From: Synechococcus sp. J7-Johnson
GTDB taxonomy: Bacteria > Cyanobacteriota > Cyanobacteriia > PCC-6307 > Cyanobiaceae
Direction: 5' to 3'
Assembly (NCBI RefSeq): GCF_024345795.1
Contig: NZ_JAGQBU010000007.1
Coordinates: 1 to 64,000, forward strand
Length of the DNA stretch: 64,000 nt
Of this stretch, positions 1-8,797 are shown in pieces (the stretch's first letter is position 1; every line of letters begins with the position of its first letter). The position numbers and the translations under genes are program-made. The notes below the pieces were generated by a model. That model saw only the letters and a list, made by a program, of their open reading frames with translations, did not search any database and had not been told where the DNA came from.

Positions 1-2111
1 TGACCGCCACCGGCATGGGCACGGAGCTGGGCCAGATCGCCGAGCTGATCAACACTGCCGGGGGCGAAACCACGCCTCTGCAGGAACGGCTCGATGGGCT
101 GGCCAACGTGCTGGTGGTCTCGGCGCTTGTGCTGGTGGCGCTGGTGGTGTTTGGTGGCTGGCTGCTGGGTCAGCCGTTGCTGGGCCTGCTGGAGGTGGCG
201 CTCAGCATGGCCGTGGCGATAGTGCCGGAGGGCCTGCCCGCGGTGATCACCGTGACCCTGGCGATCGGCACCCAGCGCATGGTGCAGCGCGCTGCACTGA
301 TTCGCCGTCTGCCGGCGGTGGAGGCCCTCGGCTCAGTCACGGTGATCTGCACCGACAAGACCGGCACTCTCACCCTCAATCGCCAGGTCGTTGAGGAGCT
401 GCGCTGCGGCAGTCAATCGATCGCCGTCAGCGGCCAGGGCTACAACCCCCATGGCTCCTTCACTGCGGCCGAGCTCCCCGTCCCCGAGGGTGCCGCAGCA
501 GGCATCACCCCTGGAGCTAGGGATCTGCTGCTTTCGGCTGGTGTGCTCTGCAGCGACGCCGAGCTCAAGAAGGCAGAGGACGGCAGCTGGGATGTGCTGG
601 GCGATCCCACCGAAGGAGCGCTGGTGGTGGCCGCCGGCAAGGCCAAGCTGGATGGCTTCGCCCTGCGCAGCCGCTACGAGCGGACGGCGGAGATTCCCTT
701 CAACTCAGAGCGCCAGCTGATGGCTGTTTGGGTGCAGGACAGAGAAGGCACGCTCCAGGCACCGCTCGGAGATGTGGCGGCCGGCTCCAGCATCCTGGCG
801 ATCAGCAAAGGTGCTCCGGAGGTGATCATCGGCAGCTGCGACCGCTGGATCTCAGGCTCGGGTGTCAGCGCTCTGTCTGATCCGCAGAAACAGTGGTGGG
901 CAGACCAGGCGCGCGATCTGGCCGCTTCCGGCCTGCGGGTGCTTGCCTTCGCCTGCGCGCCACACCATCACAGCCCCGAGCTTGAGCTCGACCATCTTGT
1001 GCTGCTGGGGCTGATGGCCCAGCTCGATCCGGCCCGCCCGGAAGTGGCCCAGGCCGTGTCCCGCTGCCGGGAGGCCGGCATCCGGCCGGTGATGATCACC
1101 GGCGACCATCCCCTCACAGCCCGCGCCATCGGCCAGGGCATAGGCCTGGTGGATGGTGATGCCGAGGTGGTGCTGGGCCGGGAGCTCGAACAATTCAACG
1201 ACATCCAGCTTCAGGAGGCCGTAAGCCGCTGCAGCGTCTATGCCCGTGTGCCGCCCGAGCAGAAGCTGCGCATCGTCAAGGCCCTGCAGGCCAATGGCCA
1301 GGTGGTGGCCATGACCGGTGACGGCGTCAACGACGCCCCGGCGCTCAAGCAGGCCCACATCGGCGTGGCGATGGGCATCACCGGCACGGAGGTGAGCAAG
1401 GAGGCCTCCGACATGGTTCTGCTCGATGACAACTTCGCCACGATCGTCAATGCAGTCGAGGAAGGAAGGCTGGTTTACGCAAACATCCGCCGCTTCGTGA
1501 AGTACATCCTCGGTAGCAACGTGGGTGAGCTGATCACGATCGCCTCGGCGCCTCTGCTGGGCCTGGTGGGCTCTCCCCTCTCCCCCCTCCAGATCCTCTG
1601 GATGAACCTGGTGACCGATGGGGTCCCCGCTCTGGCGCTGGCACTGGAGCCTGGGGAGGAGGGTCTGATGCAGCGGCCTCCGGCTGAACCGGGCGAGTCG
1701 ATCTTTGCGCGCGGAATCGGTAGCTACATCCTGCGCATCGGTGTGGTCTTCGCTGCGATCACTATCGTGCTGATGGTCTACGCCTTCAGGTCTGGGGCCC
1801 CCTGGCAGACGATGGTGTTCACGACCCTCTGTCTGGCCCAGATGGGCCATGCCCTGGCCGCACGCAGTGATCTGCCACTGGTGCAGGTGAATCCGTTCTC
1901 CAACCCCTGGCTGATCGGAGCCGTTGTGCTCACCTCCGCCCTGCAGATGGCATTGCTCTACGTGCCTGTCCTTTCAAACTTCTTCGAGACGACGCCACTG
2001 AGCCTTCAGGATCTGGCCATCTGCGTGGGGTTCAGCTTCCTGTTCTTCCTCTACCTGGAGCTTGAGAAGGTCTGGCGGCTGTGGCGTCGCCGCGCCCATG
2101 CCGACGCCTGA
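1..2111 (+). CDS. Ca2+-type (P2A) cation-transporting ATPase, 5' end outside the window
   Basis: ATP-driven cation pump of the inner membrane, most likely for Ca2+. The frame is already open at base 3, so the actuator domain and first helices lie outside the window. Visible in order: an M4-like helix with PEGLPAV, the phosphorylation site DKTGTLT, a nucleotide-binding domain, the hinge [11 protein letters not shown], an M5-like NVGELITI, an M6-like [12 protein letters not shown] and several C-terminal helices. These polar M4, M5 and M6 residues match SERCA/PMCA-type Ca2+ sites, and there is no CPx motif of heavy-metal pumps. Na+ or Mn2+ as substrate cannot be excluded. The 3' end overlaps the next gene by 14 bases, so the two are probably co-transcribed. 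Confidence 0.93.
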   Translation, partial: TATGMGTELGQIAELINTAGGETTPLQERLDGLANVLVVSALVLVALVVFGGWLLGQPLLGLLEVALSMAVAIVPEGLPAVITVTLAIGTQRMVQRAALIRRLPAVEALGSVTVICTDKTGTLTLNRQVVEELRCGSQSIAVSGQGYNPHGSFTAAELPVPEGAAAGITPGARDLLLSAGVLCSDAELKKAEDGSWDVLGDPTEGALVVAAGKAKLDGFALRSRYERTAEIPFNSERQLMAVWVQDREGTLQAPLGDVAAGSSILAISKGAPEVIIGSCDRWISGSGVSALSDPQKQWWADQARDLAASGLRVLAFACAPHHHSPELELDHLVLLGLMAQLDPARPEVAQAVSRCREAGIRPVMITGDHPLTARAIGQGIGLVDGDAEVVLGRELEQFNDIQLQEAVSRCSVYARVPPEQKLRIVKALQANGQVVAMTGDGVNDAPALKQAHIGVAMGITGTEVSKEASDMVLLDDNFATIVNAVEEGRLVYANIRRFVKYILGSNVGELITIASAPLLGLVGSPLSPLQILWMNLVTDGVPALALALEPGEEGLMQRPPAEPGESIFARGIGSYILRIGVVFAAITIVLMVYAFRSGAPWQTMVFTTLCLAQMGHALAARSDLPLVQVNPFSNPWLIGAVVLTSALQMALLYVPVLSNFFETTPLSLQDLAICVGFSFLFFLYLELEKVWRLWRRRAHADA

Positions 2112-2796
2112 GCTGATGGTCGGCTCCCTGGTCCCGGCGGAAAGGTTGCAGCAGTGGGCTGAAGCAATTCTCACGCTGATCGGTGACACGGTCGAGACCA
2201 ACCCCCTGCAGGGCTATGTCCTGATCGGCCTGGCGCTGCTTCTCGAGAACGTGATCCCACCGATTCCGTCGGAGCTGGTGATGCCCCTGAGCGGCTTTCT
2301 GGTTCAGCAGGGCAAGCTCCAGTTCGCTCCCGTCGTGGCTGCCGCTTTGATCGGCACTGTCCTCGGGGCCTGGTTCTGGTACGGGATCGGTCGCCTGGTG
2401 AATGAGCAACGGCTGGAGCATCTGATTGGTCGCCATGGCCGTTTCATCGGCCTCAAGGCTGCTGATCTGGCTGTCAGCCGGCGCTGGTTTGCCCGCCATG
2501 GAGCGGCGGTGGTGTTCTGGGGCCGGCTGGTACCAGGCATCAGACCCTTCGTTTCGATACCGGCCGGTATTGAACTGATGCCACAGCGCCCGTTTCTGTT
2601 CTGGACCAGTGCCGGAAGCCTGGTCTGGATCCTGGCACTCGTCAATGCTGGCCTCCTGCTGGGGGATAACTACCGACAGATCCTGGTCTGGATTGCTCCC
2701 TTGACCAGCCTCATGATCCGCCTGCTGCTCGTGCTCATCGCTGTGGTTGCGATCTGGCTCGGGGTCCGTGCCCTTCAGCGAAGGACTAAATCCTGA
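2098..2796 (+). CDS. DedA/VTT-family membrane protein
   Basis: Integral membrane protein of the DedA (VTT, SNARE-associated) family. These proteins are linked to lipid scrambling or flipping and envelope homeostasis; the substrate here is unknown. About 232 residues with the family signature: an early re-entrant helix rich in E and P (LLLENVIPPIPSELVMPLSG), a GAWFWYGIGR segment, RHGAAVVFWGRLVPGIR, then SIPAGIELMP and two C-terminal helices. I chose ATG 2098, which overlaps the ATPase stop. An in-frame ATG at 2062 would add 12 residues of poor quality, and ATG 2116 is another option. Co-directional with the ATPase. Confidence 0.88.
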   Translation: MPTPELMVGSLVPAERLQQWAEAILTLIGDTVETNPLQGYVLIGLALLLENVIPPIPSELVMPLSGFLVQQGKLQFAPVVAAALIGTVLGAWFWYGIGRLVNEQRLEHLIGRHGRFIGLKAADLAVSRRWFARHGAAVVFWGRLVPGIRPFVSIPAGIELMPQRPFLFWTSAGSLVWILALVNAGLLLGDNYRQILVWIAPLTSLMIRLLLVLIAVVAIWLGVRALQRRTKS

Positions 2797-2835
2797 AAGT
2801 TCCTCCAGGACAATCCTCTCCTGGTGAGCTCCGAA

Positions 2836-3102
2836 TCATTCCGCCCCTGGCTGTGCCTTCGACGGACGACCATCATGGTCGCTGAATGTATTGCTTGGGG
2901 CGAGGAGGGCTGTAAGCCCAGCAATCACTATCAGAACGAGAAGCAAGGTGATTGCGATCAGCATTTTGCCAACTCCCGTGTTTTGCGGGACGTCATCCAC
3001 AGGCTGACCACAATCCACACAGATCATCTGGCCCTTTCCTGAGCTGGCTCTGGTGATCATGCGGCAGCCGCAACGTTGACAGGGCACGACAGGTGGATGC
3101 AC
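2836..3102 (-). CDS. Small zinc-ribbon single-helix membrane protein
   Basis: Not a family I recognise by name. The 88-residue product has a CxxCxC pair near the N terminus (PCQRCGCR), a second CxxC about 15 residues later (ICVDCG), one hydrophobic helix (MLIAITLLLVLIVIAGLTAL) and a short polar tail. This looks like a small zinc ribbon tethered to a membrane. The GTG at 3102 is preferred because GAGG lies about 6 to 9 bases upstream; an upstream ATG at 3186 would place the start inside a tandem repeat. The gene stands alone between a + strand dedA and the - strand CBS gene. Function unknown. Confidence 0.6.
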   Translation of the reverse strand: MHPPVVPCQRCGCRMITRASSGKGQMICVDCGQPVDDVPQNTGVGKMLIAITLLLVLIVIAGLTALLAPSNTFSDHDGRPSKAQPGAE

Positions 3103-3155
3103 TAACACCCTCAGATTATTGCAACCTAGCCGTGGTATCTGCTGCTTCAACCGCG

Positions 3156-3190
3156 ACCAATAAACGCGGCCAATAAACGCGGCCAATAAA
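3156..3190. repeat. 13-bp tandem repeat, about 2.7 copies
   Basis: The unit gccaataaacgcg is repeated head to tail: accaataaacgcg at 3156-3168, gccaataaacgcg at 3169-3181 and a partial gccaataaa at 3182-3190. It lies just upstream of the small zinc-ribbon gene read on the minus strand. The repeat is AT-richer than its surroundings, so it could be a protein-binding array or simply slippage-prone sequence. Confidence 0.8.
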
Positions 3191-3248
3191 ATGGAAGTCT
3201 GATGGCCTGTATGCAGCTATCGACGACTTATTGCTGGCTAGACGGGTA

Positions 3249-3273
3249 GTTGCAGGTTTCGTTGTGATGCAAC
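3249..3273 (-). terminator. Possible weak hairpin after the CNNM/CBS gene
   Basis: The inverted repeat GTTGCA (3249-3254) and TGCAAC (3268-3273) has a 13-base loop and starts 14 bases beyond the stop of the CBS-domain gene. There is no T-run, so intrinsic termination is only a guess. Confidence 0.2.
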
Positions 3274-3286
3274 ATGCCTAGCTTGA

Positions 3287-4582
3287 TCACTTCAGGGCAG
3301 GAGGGATTACAAGAATCTTGTCGACGCGCTTGCCATCCATATCCATCACCTCGAAGCGATATCCATGCCAATTGAAATGGTCAGATGCCTTGGGGATGCA
3401 CTCCAATGCATGAATCACGAATCCAGCCATGGTGTGGTACTGCCGCTGTTCTTCTAAGCCGAGTAGTTTGCTGCCGATCCGATCATCGAAGTCATTGATG
3501 TCTAGGCTGCCGTCCACCAGCCAACTGCCATCATCGCGGATCACGAATGTAGGCTCCTCCTCGTCTTCCAGCGCTGGCAGGTCACCGACGATGCCCTCCA
3601 TCAGATCGTTGAGCGTCACGAGACCCTCCACCCCACCGAACTCGTCGGTGACCAGGGCGATGTGGATGCCGGTGCGTTTGAACTGCTCCAACACCGTGAG
3701 GGAGCGGACCGATTCCGCCACATAGAGCGGCGGCTGGCAAAGCGCTTCCAGATCAAGGGGGTCGCTGCCCAGTTGGGCTGTGAGCAGGCTGCGAACTCGC
3801 ACGATACCAATGCAGTCGTCAAGGCTGCCTCGCCCTACCGGGAAACGGGAGTGGTTCGACTCCTTAACTTCCGTGAGATTCTCCTCCAGGGATGACTCCA
3901 GATTCAGCCAACTGATCTCAGTGCGTGGCGTCATCATTGTCTTGATCGTGCGATCTCCCAGCCGCAGCACCCGCTGCACCATGTCGTGCTCACTTTCCTC
4001 GAAGACACCGGAATCAGCTCCCTGACGGATCAGGGCCTTGATTTCCTCCTCGGTGATGTCCGGTTCAGCGGAGGGGTCCACGTTCAGGAGCCTCAGCAGA
4101 GCATCGGTGGAGATGCCGAGCAGGTGAACAGCCGGGGCACTTATTCGTGAGAGCGAGCGCATGGCGGGGGCGATGCGGCAGGCGATCCGCTCCGGATTGG
4201 CCAGGGCAATGCGCTTGGGCACCAACTCGCCGATCACCAGGGAGAGGTAGGTGATCAGGGCCACCACCAAAGTGACACTCAATCCTTCGCTGTAGGGCTG
4301 CAGCGCCTTGATGCCATCAAAGACGGGTCTGAGATGCTGCGCCACCGTGGCCCCGGCAACGGCACCGCTGAGGATGCCGATCAGGGTGATGCCGATCTGC
4401 ACCGTCGAGAGAAAGTCGTTAGGCGATTCCGCCAGGCGAAGGGCCGCTTGAGCAGATCGATTCCCTTTCTCGGCCAACTGCTGAAGCCGCAGCTTCCGGG
4501 CAGAAACAACGGCGATTTCAGAGCCTGAGAAGATCCCGTTGGCGATGATCAACAACAGGATGAAAAAGATCTCGAACGCCAA
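3287..4582 (-). CDS. CNNM/CBS-domain transporter-like protein (HlyC/CorC family)
   Basis: Membrane protein of the CNNM-CBS superfamily, whose studied members handle Mg2+ (and some Co2+) efflux; older databases call it hemolysin-like. In order: an N-terminal DUF21/CNNM domain of three to four helices (residues about 1-180, starting FFILLLIIANGIFSGSE), a conserved TEEEIKALIRQGADSG linker, two CBS motifs (about 205-335, including MTPRTEISWL and FGGVEGLVTLNDLMEGIVGD) and a C-terminal CorC_HlyC domain ending DKILVIPPALK. The 431-residue length is normal. Nothing in the neighbourhood fixes the substrate. Confidence 0.9.
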   Translation of the reverse strand: MAFEIFFILLLIIANGIFSGSEIAVVSARKLRLQQLAEKGNRSAQAALRLAESPNDFLSTVQIGITLIGILSGAVAGATVAQHLRPVFDGIKALQPYSEGLSVTLVVALITYLSLVIGELVPKRIALANPERIACRIAPAMRSLSRISAPAVHLLGISTDALLRLLNVDPSAEPDITEEEIKALIRQGADSGVFEESEHDMVQRVLRLGDRTIKTMMTPRTEISWLNLESSLEENLTEVKESNHSRFPVGRGSLDDCIGIVRVRSLLTAQLGSDPLDLEALCQPPLYVAESVRSLTVLEQFKRTGIHIALVTDEFGGVEGLVTLNDLMEGIVGDLPALEDEEEPTFVIRDDGSWLVDGSLDINDFDDRIGSKLLGLEEQRQYHTMAGFVIHALECIPKASDHFNWHGYRFEVMDMDGKRVDKILVIPPALK

Positions 4583-4689
4583 GCAGGGATGAAGACCCAG
4601 TCAGGGTATCCAATCTACTGCTCTGATCAGGTTGTCTACTCGTTGTTGTGGTGGCAGCCCAGTTGGCCCATCTGGCCACTCCACACCCA

Positions 4690-5157
4690 TCACGGCCGCT
4701 CCAGTTCGAACCACTCGGGGGATGCCTCATAGCAGGCAGCGTTGCGTTCGTTCTCGCGCGCCTCCACTTTCCAGCAGCAGCTGCGGCCGTCGCCCTGGTC
4801 GTGGAGGAGCTCGTTGGCCCAGCCCCAGACCAGCTCGGCGCTGCTCTCCATCCCCACGTTGGCCATCACGCGCAGGTCGAGGGCTCCTTGATCATGCAGC
4901 GAGCGCCACTGCTCCAGCAGCGGGTCATCGGCATTCACCAGGAAGGTGTGGTCGAACTGGCCGGCCAGCCGGGCCTCCAGCTCCTTGAGACCCGAGAAAT
5001 CCACCACGAAGCCGTTGGCATCGAGCTGGCGGGCGCGGAACCAGCAGGTGAAGCTGCGGCTGTAGCCGTGCACGAAGCGGCAGTGCCCCCGGTGCCGCCA
5101 TTGGCGGTGGCAGCAGGGGTATCCGCTGAATTGTTTCGAGCAGGTGAACAGGGCCAT
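4690..5157 (-). CDS. queD: 6-carboxytetrahydropterin synthase (QueD-like, PTPS fold)
   Basis: Member of the 6-pyruvoyl-tetrahydropterin synthase fold. QueD converts dihydroneopterin triphosphate to 6-carboxytetrahydropterin for queuosine; the pterin role in this cell is inferred. About 155 residues from ATG 5157; an upstream ATG at 5181 is less likely. It has a His-rich metal region ([20 protein letters not shown]), the substrate motif [11 protein letters not shown], the catalytic-type stretch [13 protein letters not shown] and a Glu in VEAREN. The usual HGH metal motif reads HGY here, as in a His/Cys-rich subfamily. Divergent from hisIE, with about 42 bases between the starts. Confidence 0.82.
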   Translation of the reverse strand: MALFTCSKQFSGYPCCHRQWRHRGHCRFVHGYSRSFTCWFRARQLDANGFVVDFSGLKELEARLAGQFDHTFLVNADDPLLEQWRSLHDQGALDLRVMANVGMESSAELVWGWANELLHDQGDGRSCCWKVEARENERNAACYEASPEWFELERP

Positions 5158-5199
5158 CGCCGGGATGGGAGAGGATCGCATCAGCCGGACTCCTCTTCC

Positions 5200-5910
5200 T
5201 TGGAGGCATCATTTCAGCCCCCCAGACCGATCGCTGCCGATTCCGCCCCCTGGCTGGATCAGCTGCGCTTCGATGGGGCCGGTCTGATCCCCGCTATCGC
5301 CCAGGACTGGCTCGATGGAGCGGTGCTGATGCTGGCCTGGATGAACCGGGAGTCGATCCAGCAGACCCTGAACACGGGGGAGGTGCACTATTGGAGCCGC
5401 TCCCGGGCCGAGTTGTGGCACAAGGGCGCCACCAGCGGCCATCTGCAGCGCCTGAAGGGGCTCCGCTACGACTGCGACAGCGATGTGCTACTGCTGACGG
5501 TGGAGCAGGTGGGTGATGTGGCCTGCCACACAGGTACGCGCAGTTGCTTCTTCACCGCAGCTTCCGGCCAGGGGAGCACCGATACAGGTCGTGCTGATCC
5601 ACCGGCCGACGCCTGCAGCGAACTGGCGCGGCAGATCCAGGACCGCCGCGATCAGCCGGTGGAGGGGAGCTACACCAATCGCCTGCTGGAAGGGGGTGAC
5701 AACCAGATCCTCAAGAAGATCGGTGAGGAGAGCGTCGAATTCGTGATGGCCTGCAAGGACGACGAGGCCGATGGCATCGCCGGGGAAGCGGCCGATCTGA
5801 TCTTTCATCTCCAGGTGGCCCTGGCCCACCACGGGGTCGACTGGCGCAGGGTGCTGGAGGTGCTTGCCGCCCGACGCGGCGCTCCGCGCCGGAGCCAAGG
5901 GCACGAATAG
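5200..5910 (+). CDS. hisIE: Bifunctional phosphoribosyl-AMP cyclohydrolase / phosphoribosyl-ATP pyrophosphatase
   Basis: Catalyses the second and third steps of histidine synthesis in the cytoplasm. The HisI half carries [33 protein letters not shown] and a metal-binding [13 protein letters not shown]; the HisE half has [22 protein letters not shown] and [13 protein letters not shown]. About 236 residues, as expected for the fusion. There is no ATG or GTG in frame near the conserved N terminus. The TTG at 5200 fits homology best but has no clear Shine-Dalgarno sequence. The frame stays open upstream across queD, which is not coding for this protein. Confidence 0.92.
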   Translation: MEASFQPPRPIAADSAPWLDQLRFDGAGLIPAIAQDWLDGAVLMLAWMNRESIQQTLNTGEVHYWSRSRAELWHKGATSGHLQRLKGLRYDCDSDVLLLTVEQVGDVACHTGTRSCFFTAASGQGSTDTGRADPPADACSELARQIQDRRDQPVEGSYTNRLLEGGDNQILKKIGEESVEFVMACKDDEADGIAGEAADLIFHLQVALAHHGVDWRRVLEVLAARRGAPRRSQGHE

Positions 5911-5936
5911 GGTCACAGAATTCGAGTCAGTACACC

Positions 5937-6293
5937 TTGCCTGCTTCGCCCGAGGACCCCTCCGTCAACTGTGGAGGCCGCCCACCGCTAATCGCCACCG
6001 GTGTAGCCCCCCTGGGGATCATCTCGATCGGAATCGTTCCCATGGGCGTGGTGGCCATCGGCGTGGTGCCGATGGGGGTGATCAGCGTCGGAGCCGTCTC
6101 GATGGGTCTCGTGTCGGCCGCGGTGGTGAACATGGGGGTGCTCACCGCAGGAGTGACCACCATGGGTGTGTGGTGGGCCGGCCTCGCGGGCCATGGACTG
6201 GTGCAGCTGAACAAACCGGCTACGCCGCCGATCTCCTTGCCGGTGGACCCTGCCAGGGATCCTGACCACCAACACCACCAGCACACGCCCTAA
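5937..6293 (+). CDS. Pentad-repeat protein with Gly every fifth residue
   Basis: I do not recognise an assigned function. From residue 22 to 82 the protein is an uninterrupted run of about twelve pentads of the type G-[VIA]-[VI]-x-[MIVA], for example GIVPM, GVVAI, GVVPM, GVISV. Only one Gly is replaced (Ala62). A short His-rich tail follows. The run could form a beta-solenoid like other pentapeptide repeats, or sit in a membrane; the sequence alone does not say. The start is uncertain: TTG 5937 is the first candidate and the first in-frame ATG falls inside the repeats. It begins 26 bases after hisIE and overlaps the stop of the convergent protease gene. Confidence 0.6.
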   Translation: MPASPEDPSVNCGGRPPLIATGVAPLGIISIGIVPMGVVAIGVVPMGVISVGAVSMGLVSAAVVNMGVLTAGVTTMGVWWAGLAGHGLVQLNKPATPPISLPVDPARDPDHQHHQHTP

Positions 6294-7051
6294 GGCGGTT
6301 TCCCGAAGCGGCTGGGCTGCTGGTACAGCCAGCGCACTGTGGCGCGGTCGCGCGCAGTGAGGCTGAGCACTGGCCTGGCACCGGGAACTGCCGCCATGGC
6401 ATCGGCAGGCTCATCGCTGTGGCCCCAGAGCCCGATGGCGTGGCCGAACTCATGCAGGGCAGTGGCTTGCAGAGCTTCAAGACGCTGATCGGGGCTCAGC
6501 AGCACGAGCACGCGGGGTTCAAGCCGCCAGACAGCCTGGCGCTGAACCTCCAGCACCTCGAGCAGGGCCCGGCCATGGCTGGCCCGGCGGCGGCCCTGGG
6601 CATCCAGGAGCGGCGGACGTCGGCGCTGGACCAGGATGTGGGCCTGGTCGGGATGGCTCACCATCACCAGGGAGAGTTCGGAGCCCCAGCTGGCCAGGGC
6701 GCCAGTGACGGCCTGCTGCCAGCGTTCCTCGAAACGGGAGCCGGGGCTGGACTCCCCCAGAGGCTCAACCCACACGCACCAGTGATCAAGCCGAGGCCAG
6801 CCCCAGGGTGTGGTCTCCAGCAGGTGGCTGTAGTCGAGGCCGCTGGGAGCTGGAGCTGAGGCCGCTGCAAGCGCCGCTGGGGAAGACAGTCTGACGGGAG
6901 GACGGCTGGCGCTGGCCACCGGGCAGATCTGCTGACTCTCGGGTTCCGCAGCGGCAGGGGCTGCTCCAGCAAACGGAACAGCCAGGAAGATCCAGATCAG
7001 GCTCAGAACAAGCCTTTGTGGATTACGCCTGAGGGAAAAGATGGCTTGCAC
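6290..7051 (-). CDS. Secreted matrixin-like zinc metalloprotease
   Basis: Predicted exported peptidase of the metzincin clan. The N terminus has a basic stretch and a hydrophobic core ending near GAAPAAAEPES, typical of a signal peptide. Near the C terminus ALHEFGHAIGLWGHS gives the HExxHxxGxxH zinc site, followed by DAMAAVPGARPVLSLTARD, where a Met-turn would be expected. Length 253. The substrate is unknown. Its stop overlaps the stop of the pentad-repeat gene, so the two are convergent. DUF2214 lies just upstream on the same strand, with only 9 bases between them. Confidence 0.8.
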   Translation of the reverse strand: MQAIFSLRRNPQRLVLSLIWIFLAVPFAGAAPAAAEPESQQICPVASASRPPVRLSSPAALAAASAPAPSGLDYSHLLETTPWGWPRLDHWCVWVEPLGESSPGSRFEERWQQAVTGALASWGSELSLVMVSHPDQAHILVQRRRPPLLDAQGRRRASHGRALLEVLEVQRQAVWRLEPRVLVLLSPDQRLEALQATALHEFGHAIGLWGHSDEPADAMAAVPGARPVLSLTARDRATVRWLYQQPSRFGKPP

Positions 7052-7060
7052 GCAGCAGCC

Positions 7061-7567
7061 TCAGCCCGGCAAGCCGACGCCGCGGGCCATCAGGGTCGCA
7101 AGCAGAGGAATGGTGGCGAAGCCCACGAGCTCAATGTTGAGAATCCAGCCCAGACGGCTGGCCAGACCCTGGCTGACCTTCGGCAGCTCCCCCTTGCGCA
7201 GAGGCAGGGCCCAGAGGATGTAAGTGACCGTGGGGTAGAGCGAAAGGGCCCCCACCGAGAGGTATACCCCAACCTTCCACCAGAACAGGGGATTCTGGGT
7301 GTAGAAGCTGCTGCCCTGGCCGTAATGCAGCACCCGCAGGATGCCGCTCAGCAGCACCAGCAGGGCAGCGATCCCGTAAACGATGTCGGTGATAACCATC
7401 GTGATGGCCACCGAACGATCCGGATCCGGTCGGATCAGGCGGCGCTCCAGGACCAGGGCCCCGAAGCAGACCATGAAACTGAGGTAATGGACATAGGCCA
7501 CGGCCGCACTGGGCAGCACACCGGTGGGAAGCACCAGAGCGGCGGGCAGATGAACCAGTGCTGACAT
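7061..7567 (-). CDS. DUF2214-family membrane protein
   Basis: Small integral membrane protein of about 168 residues with four predicted helices: AAVAYVHYLSFMVCFGALVL, ITDIVYGIAALLVLLSGI, FWWKVGVYLSVGALSLY and LVGFATIPLLATLMARG. The conserved YVHYLSFM and GxxSFYTQNPLFWWK segments match the DUF2214 family, whose function is not established. It probably shares a transcript with the downstream protease gene. It is divergent from the sigma-factor gene, with about 210 bases between. Confidence 0.8.
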   Translation of the reverse strand: MSALVHLPAALVLPTGVLPSAAVAYVHYLSFMVCFGALVLERRLIRPDPDRSVAITMVITDIVYGIAALLVLLSGILRVLHYGQGSSFYTQNPLFWWKVGVYLSVGALSLYPTVTYILWALPLRKGELPKVSQGLASRLGWILNIELVGFATIPLLATLMARGVGLPG

Positions 7568-7727
7568 GGCCAGGGCTGTGCTCGGTTGACGCCATGACGG
7601 TAGCGAGACAGGGGAAGCATTGAGCCACCAGCCGAGCTGATGATTTCAACGGAATGTCCCGGAGCCAGAATCTGAATGAATTCCGAATACCGAAGCAAGT
7701 TGGAAGTCGGAAGCCTTTGTGATGATT

Positions 7728-7756
7728 TTGAGCGAATTGAGTTTTTGCTCTAAATT
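7728..7756 (+). promoter_or_regulatory. Predicted sigma70-type promoter of the alternative sigma-factor gene
   Basis: TTGAGC at 7728-7733 and TAAATT at 7751-7756 are separated by 17 bases, giving -35 and -10 like elements in an AT-rich island. The start codon at 7779 follows with GAGGAAGG immediately before it. An imperfect inverted repeat (GAGCGAA and TTTGCTC, 7730-7750) spans the spacer and may be an operator. This placement argues against an upstream in-frame ATG at 7719 being the start. Confidence 0.5.
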
Positions 7757-7778
7757 AAATAAGGTTACGAGGAAGGTC

Positions 7779-8702
7779 ATGGCCAGTTCGTTGAGCGCCT
7801 TCCTCGGAGAGATCGGACGCCATCAACTGCTTACCCCATCCCAGGAGCTCACGCTCGGGCGAAAGGTACAGGCGATGATCGCACTCAACGAGCGGTGTGC
7901 TGAAGCCGGCGGCAGCGGCAAAGCCTGTGATTACAGCGATGTGGAGCGTCGCACGATCCGTACGGGTGAGCGGGCCAAGGATCTGATGATCACAGCGAAT
8001 CTGCGCTTAGTGGTTAACCTGGCCAAGCGTTATCAGGGCAAGGGCCTGGATCTGCTCGACCTTATCCAGGAAGGAAGCTTGGGGCTGGTGCGAGCCGTCG
8101 AAAAGTACGACCCCACCCGGGGACATCGCTTCAGCACCTACGCCTACTGGTGGATCCGCCAGGGTCTGAACCGTGCGCTGTCCACCCAGAGCCGCACGAT
8201 CCGCATTCCGGTGAATGTCAACGAAAAGCTCACCAAATTGCGCGCCGCTAAGGCACGGCTGCTGCAGGCCAATGGCCTTTCTGCCTCGCCAAGAGAGCTG
8301 GCCACCAGCATGAATCTTCCGCTCACGGAGGTGGAAGACCTGCTGGGCTGCGAATTGCGCAGTGTCACGGTCAGCTTGCAGGGAGTGGTCAAATCAAAGT
8401 CGGATCCCACCGAGCTGGTGGATGTGCTGGCCAGCGATGAAATGCCACCTATGGAGCGGGCCGAGCTGGCCGAGCGCAGCGCGTCGGTGTGGCGATTGCT
8501 CGACGGCTCAAATCTCACCCCACGCGAACGCACAGTGGTGATCCTGCGCTTCGGACTTGATGGCAGCCATGAATGGCGCACTCTGGCCGAGGTGGCCCGC
8601 CAGTTGGGCTGCAGCCGGGAGTATTGCCGCCAGGTGGTGCAGCGTGCCTTGCGCAAACTGCGTAAGGCAGGCGTCCAGAGCGGCCTCGTGGAAGCGGGCT
8701 AG
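7779..8702 (+). CDS. Alternative (group 2/3) sigma-70 family RNA polymerase sigma factor
   Basis: Directs RNA polymerase to alternative promoters; cyanobacterial relatives (SigB to SigE types) respond to light, carbon, nitrogen or stress. About 307 residues. Region 1.2 begins SLSAFLGEIGRHQLLTPSQE. Region 2 has ANLRLVVNLAKRYQG, LDLIQEGSLGLVRAVEKYDP and FSTYAYWWIRQ; region 3 is ASPRELATSMNLPL. Region 4 ends LGCSREYCRQVVQRALRKLR. The recognition-helix area (SREYCRQVVQ) departs from the usual SRERVRQIE. ATG 7779 is fixed by the strong GAGGAAGG just upstream. Confidence 0.93.
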   Translation: MASSLSAFLGEIGRHQLLTPSQELTLGRKVQAMIALNERCAEAGGSGKACDYSDVERRTIRTGERAKDLMITANLRLVVNLAKRYQGKGLDLLDLIQEGSLGLVRAVEKYDPTRGHRFSTYAYWWIRQGLNRALSTQSRTIRIPVNVNEKLTKLRAAKARLLQANGLSASPRELATSMNLPLTEVEDLLGCELRSVTVSLQGVVKSKSDPTELVDVLASDEMPPMERAELAERSASVWRLLDGSNLTPRERTVVILRFGLDGSHEWRTLAEVARQLGCSREYCRQVVQRALRKLRKAGVQSGLVEAG

Positions 8703-8797
8703 GGCTGGATCACCGTCCTAAATCGGCCTGAAACCGTCCTTGTCTGGTCAGACTCAACTGATGATGATGACTCTGTCAATTGCTCCCAGAGCGAGCC

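Noticed and set aside
852-1850. A 332-codon open frame on the minus strand
   Set aside because: Antisense to the P-type ATPase, His/Gln-rich and without domain similarity.
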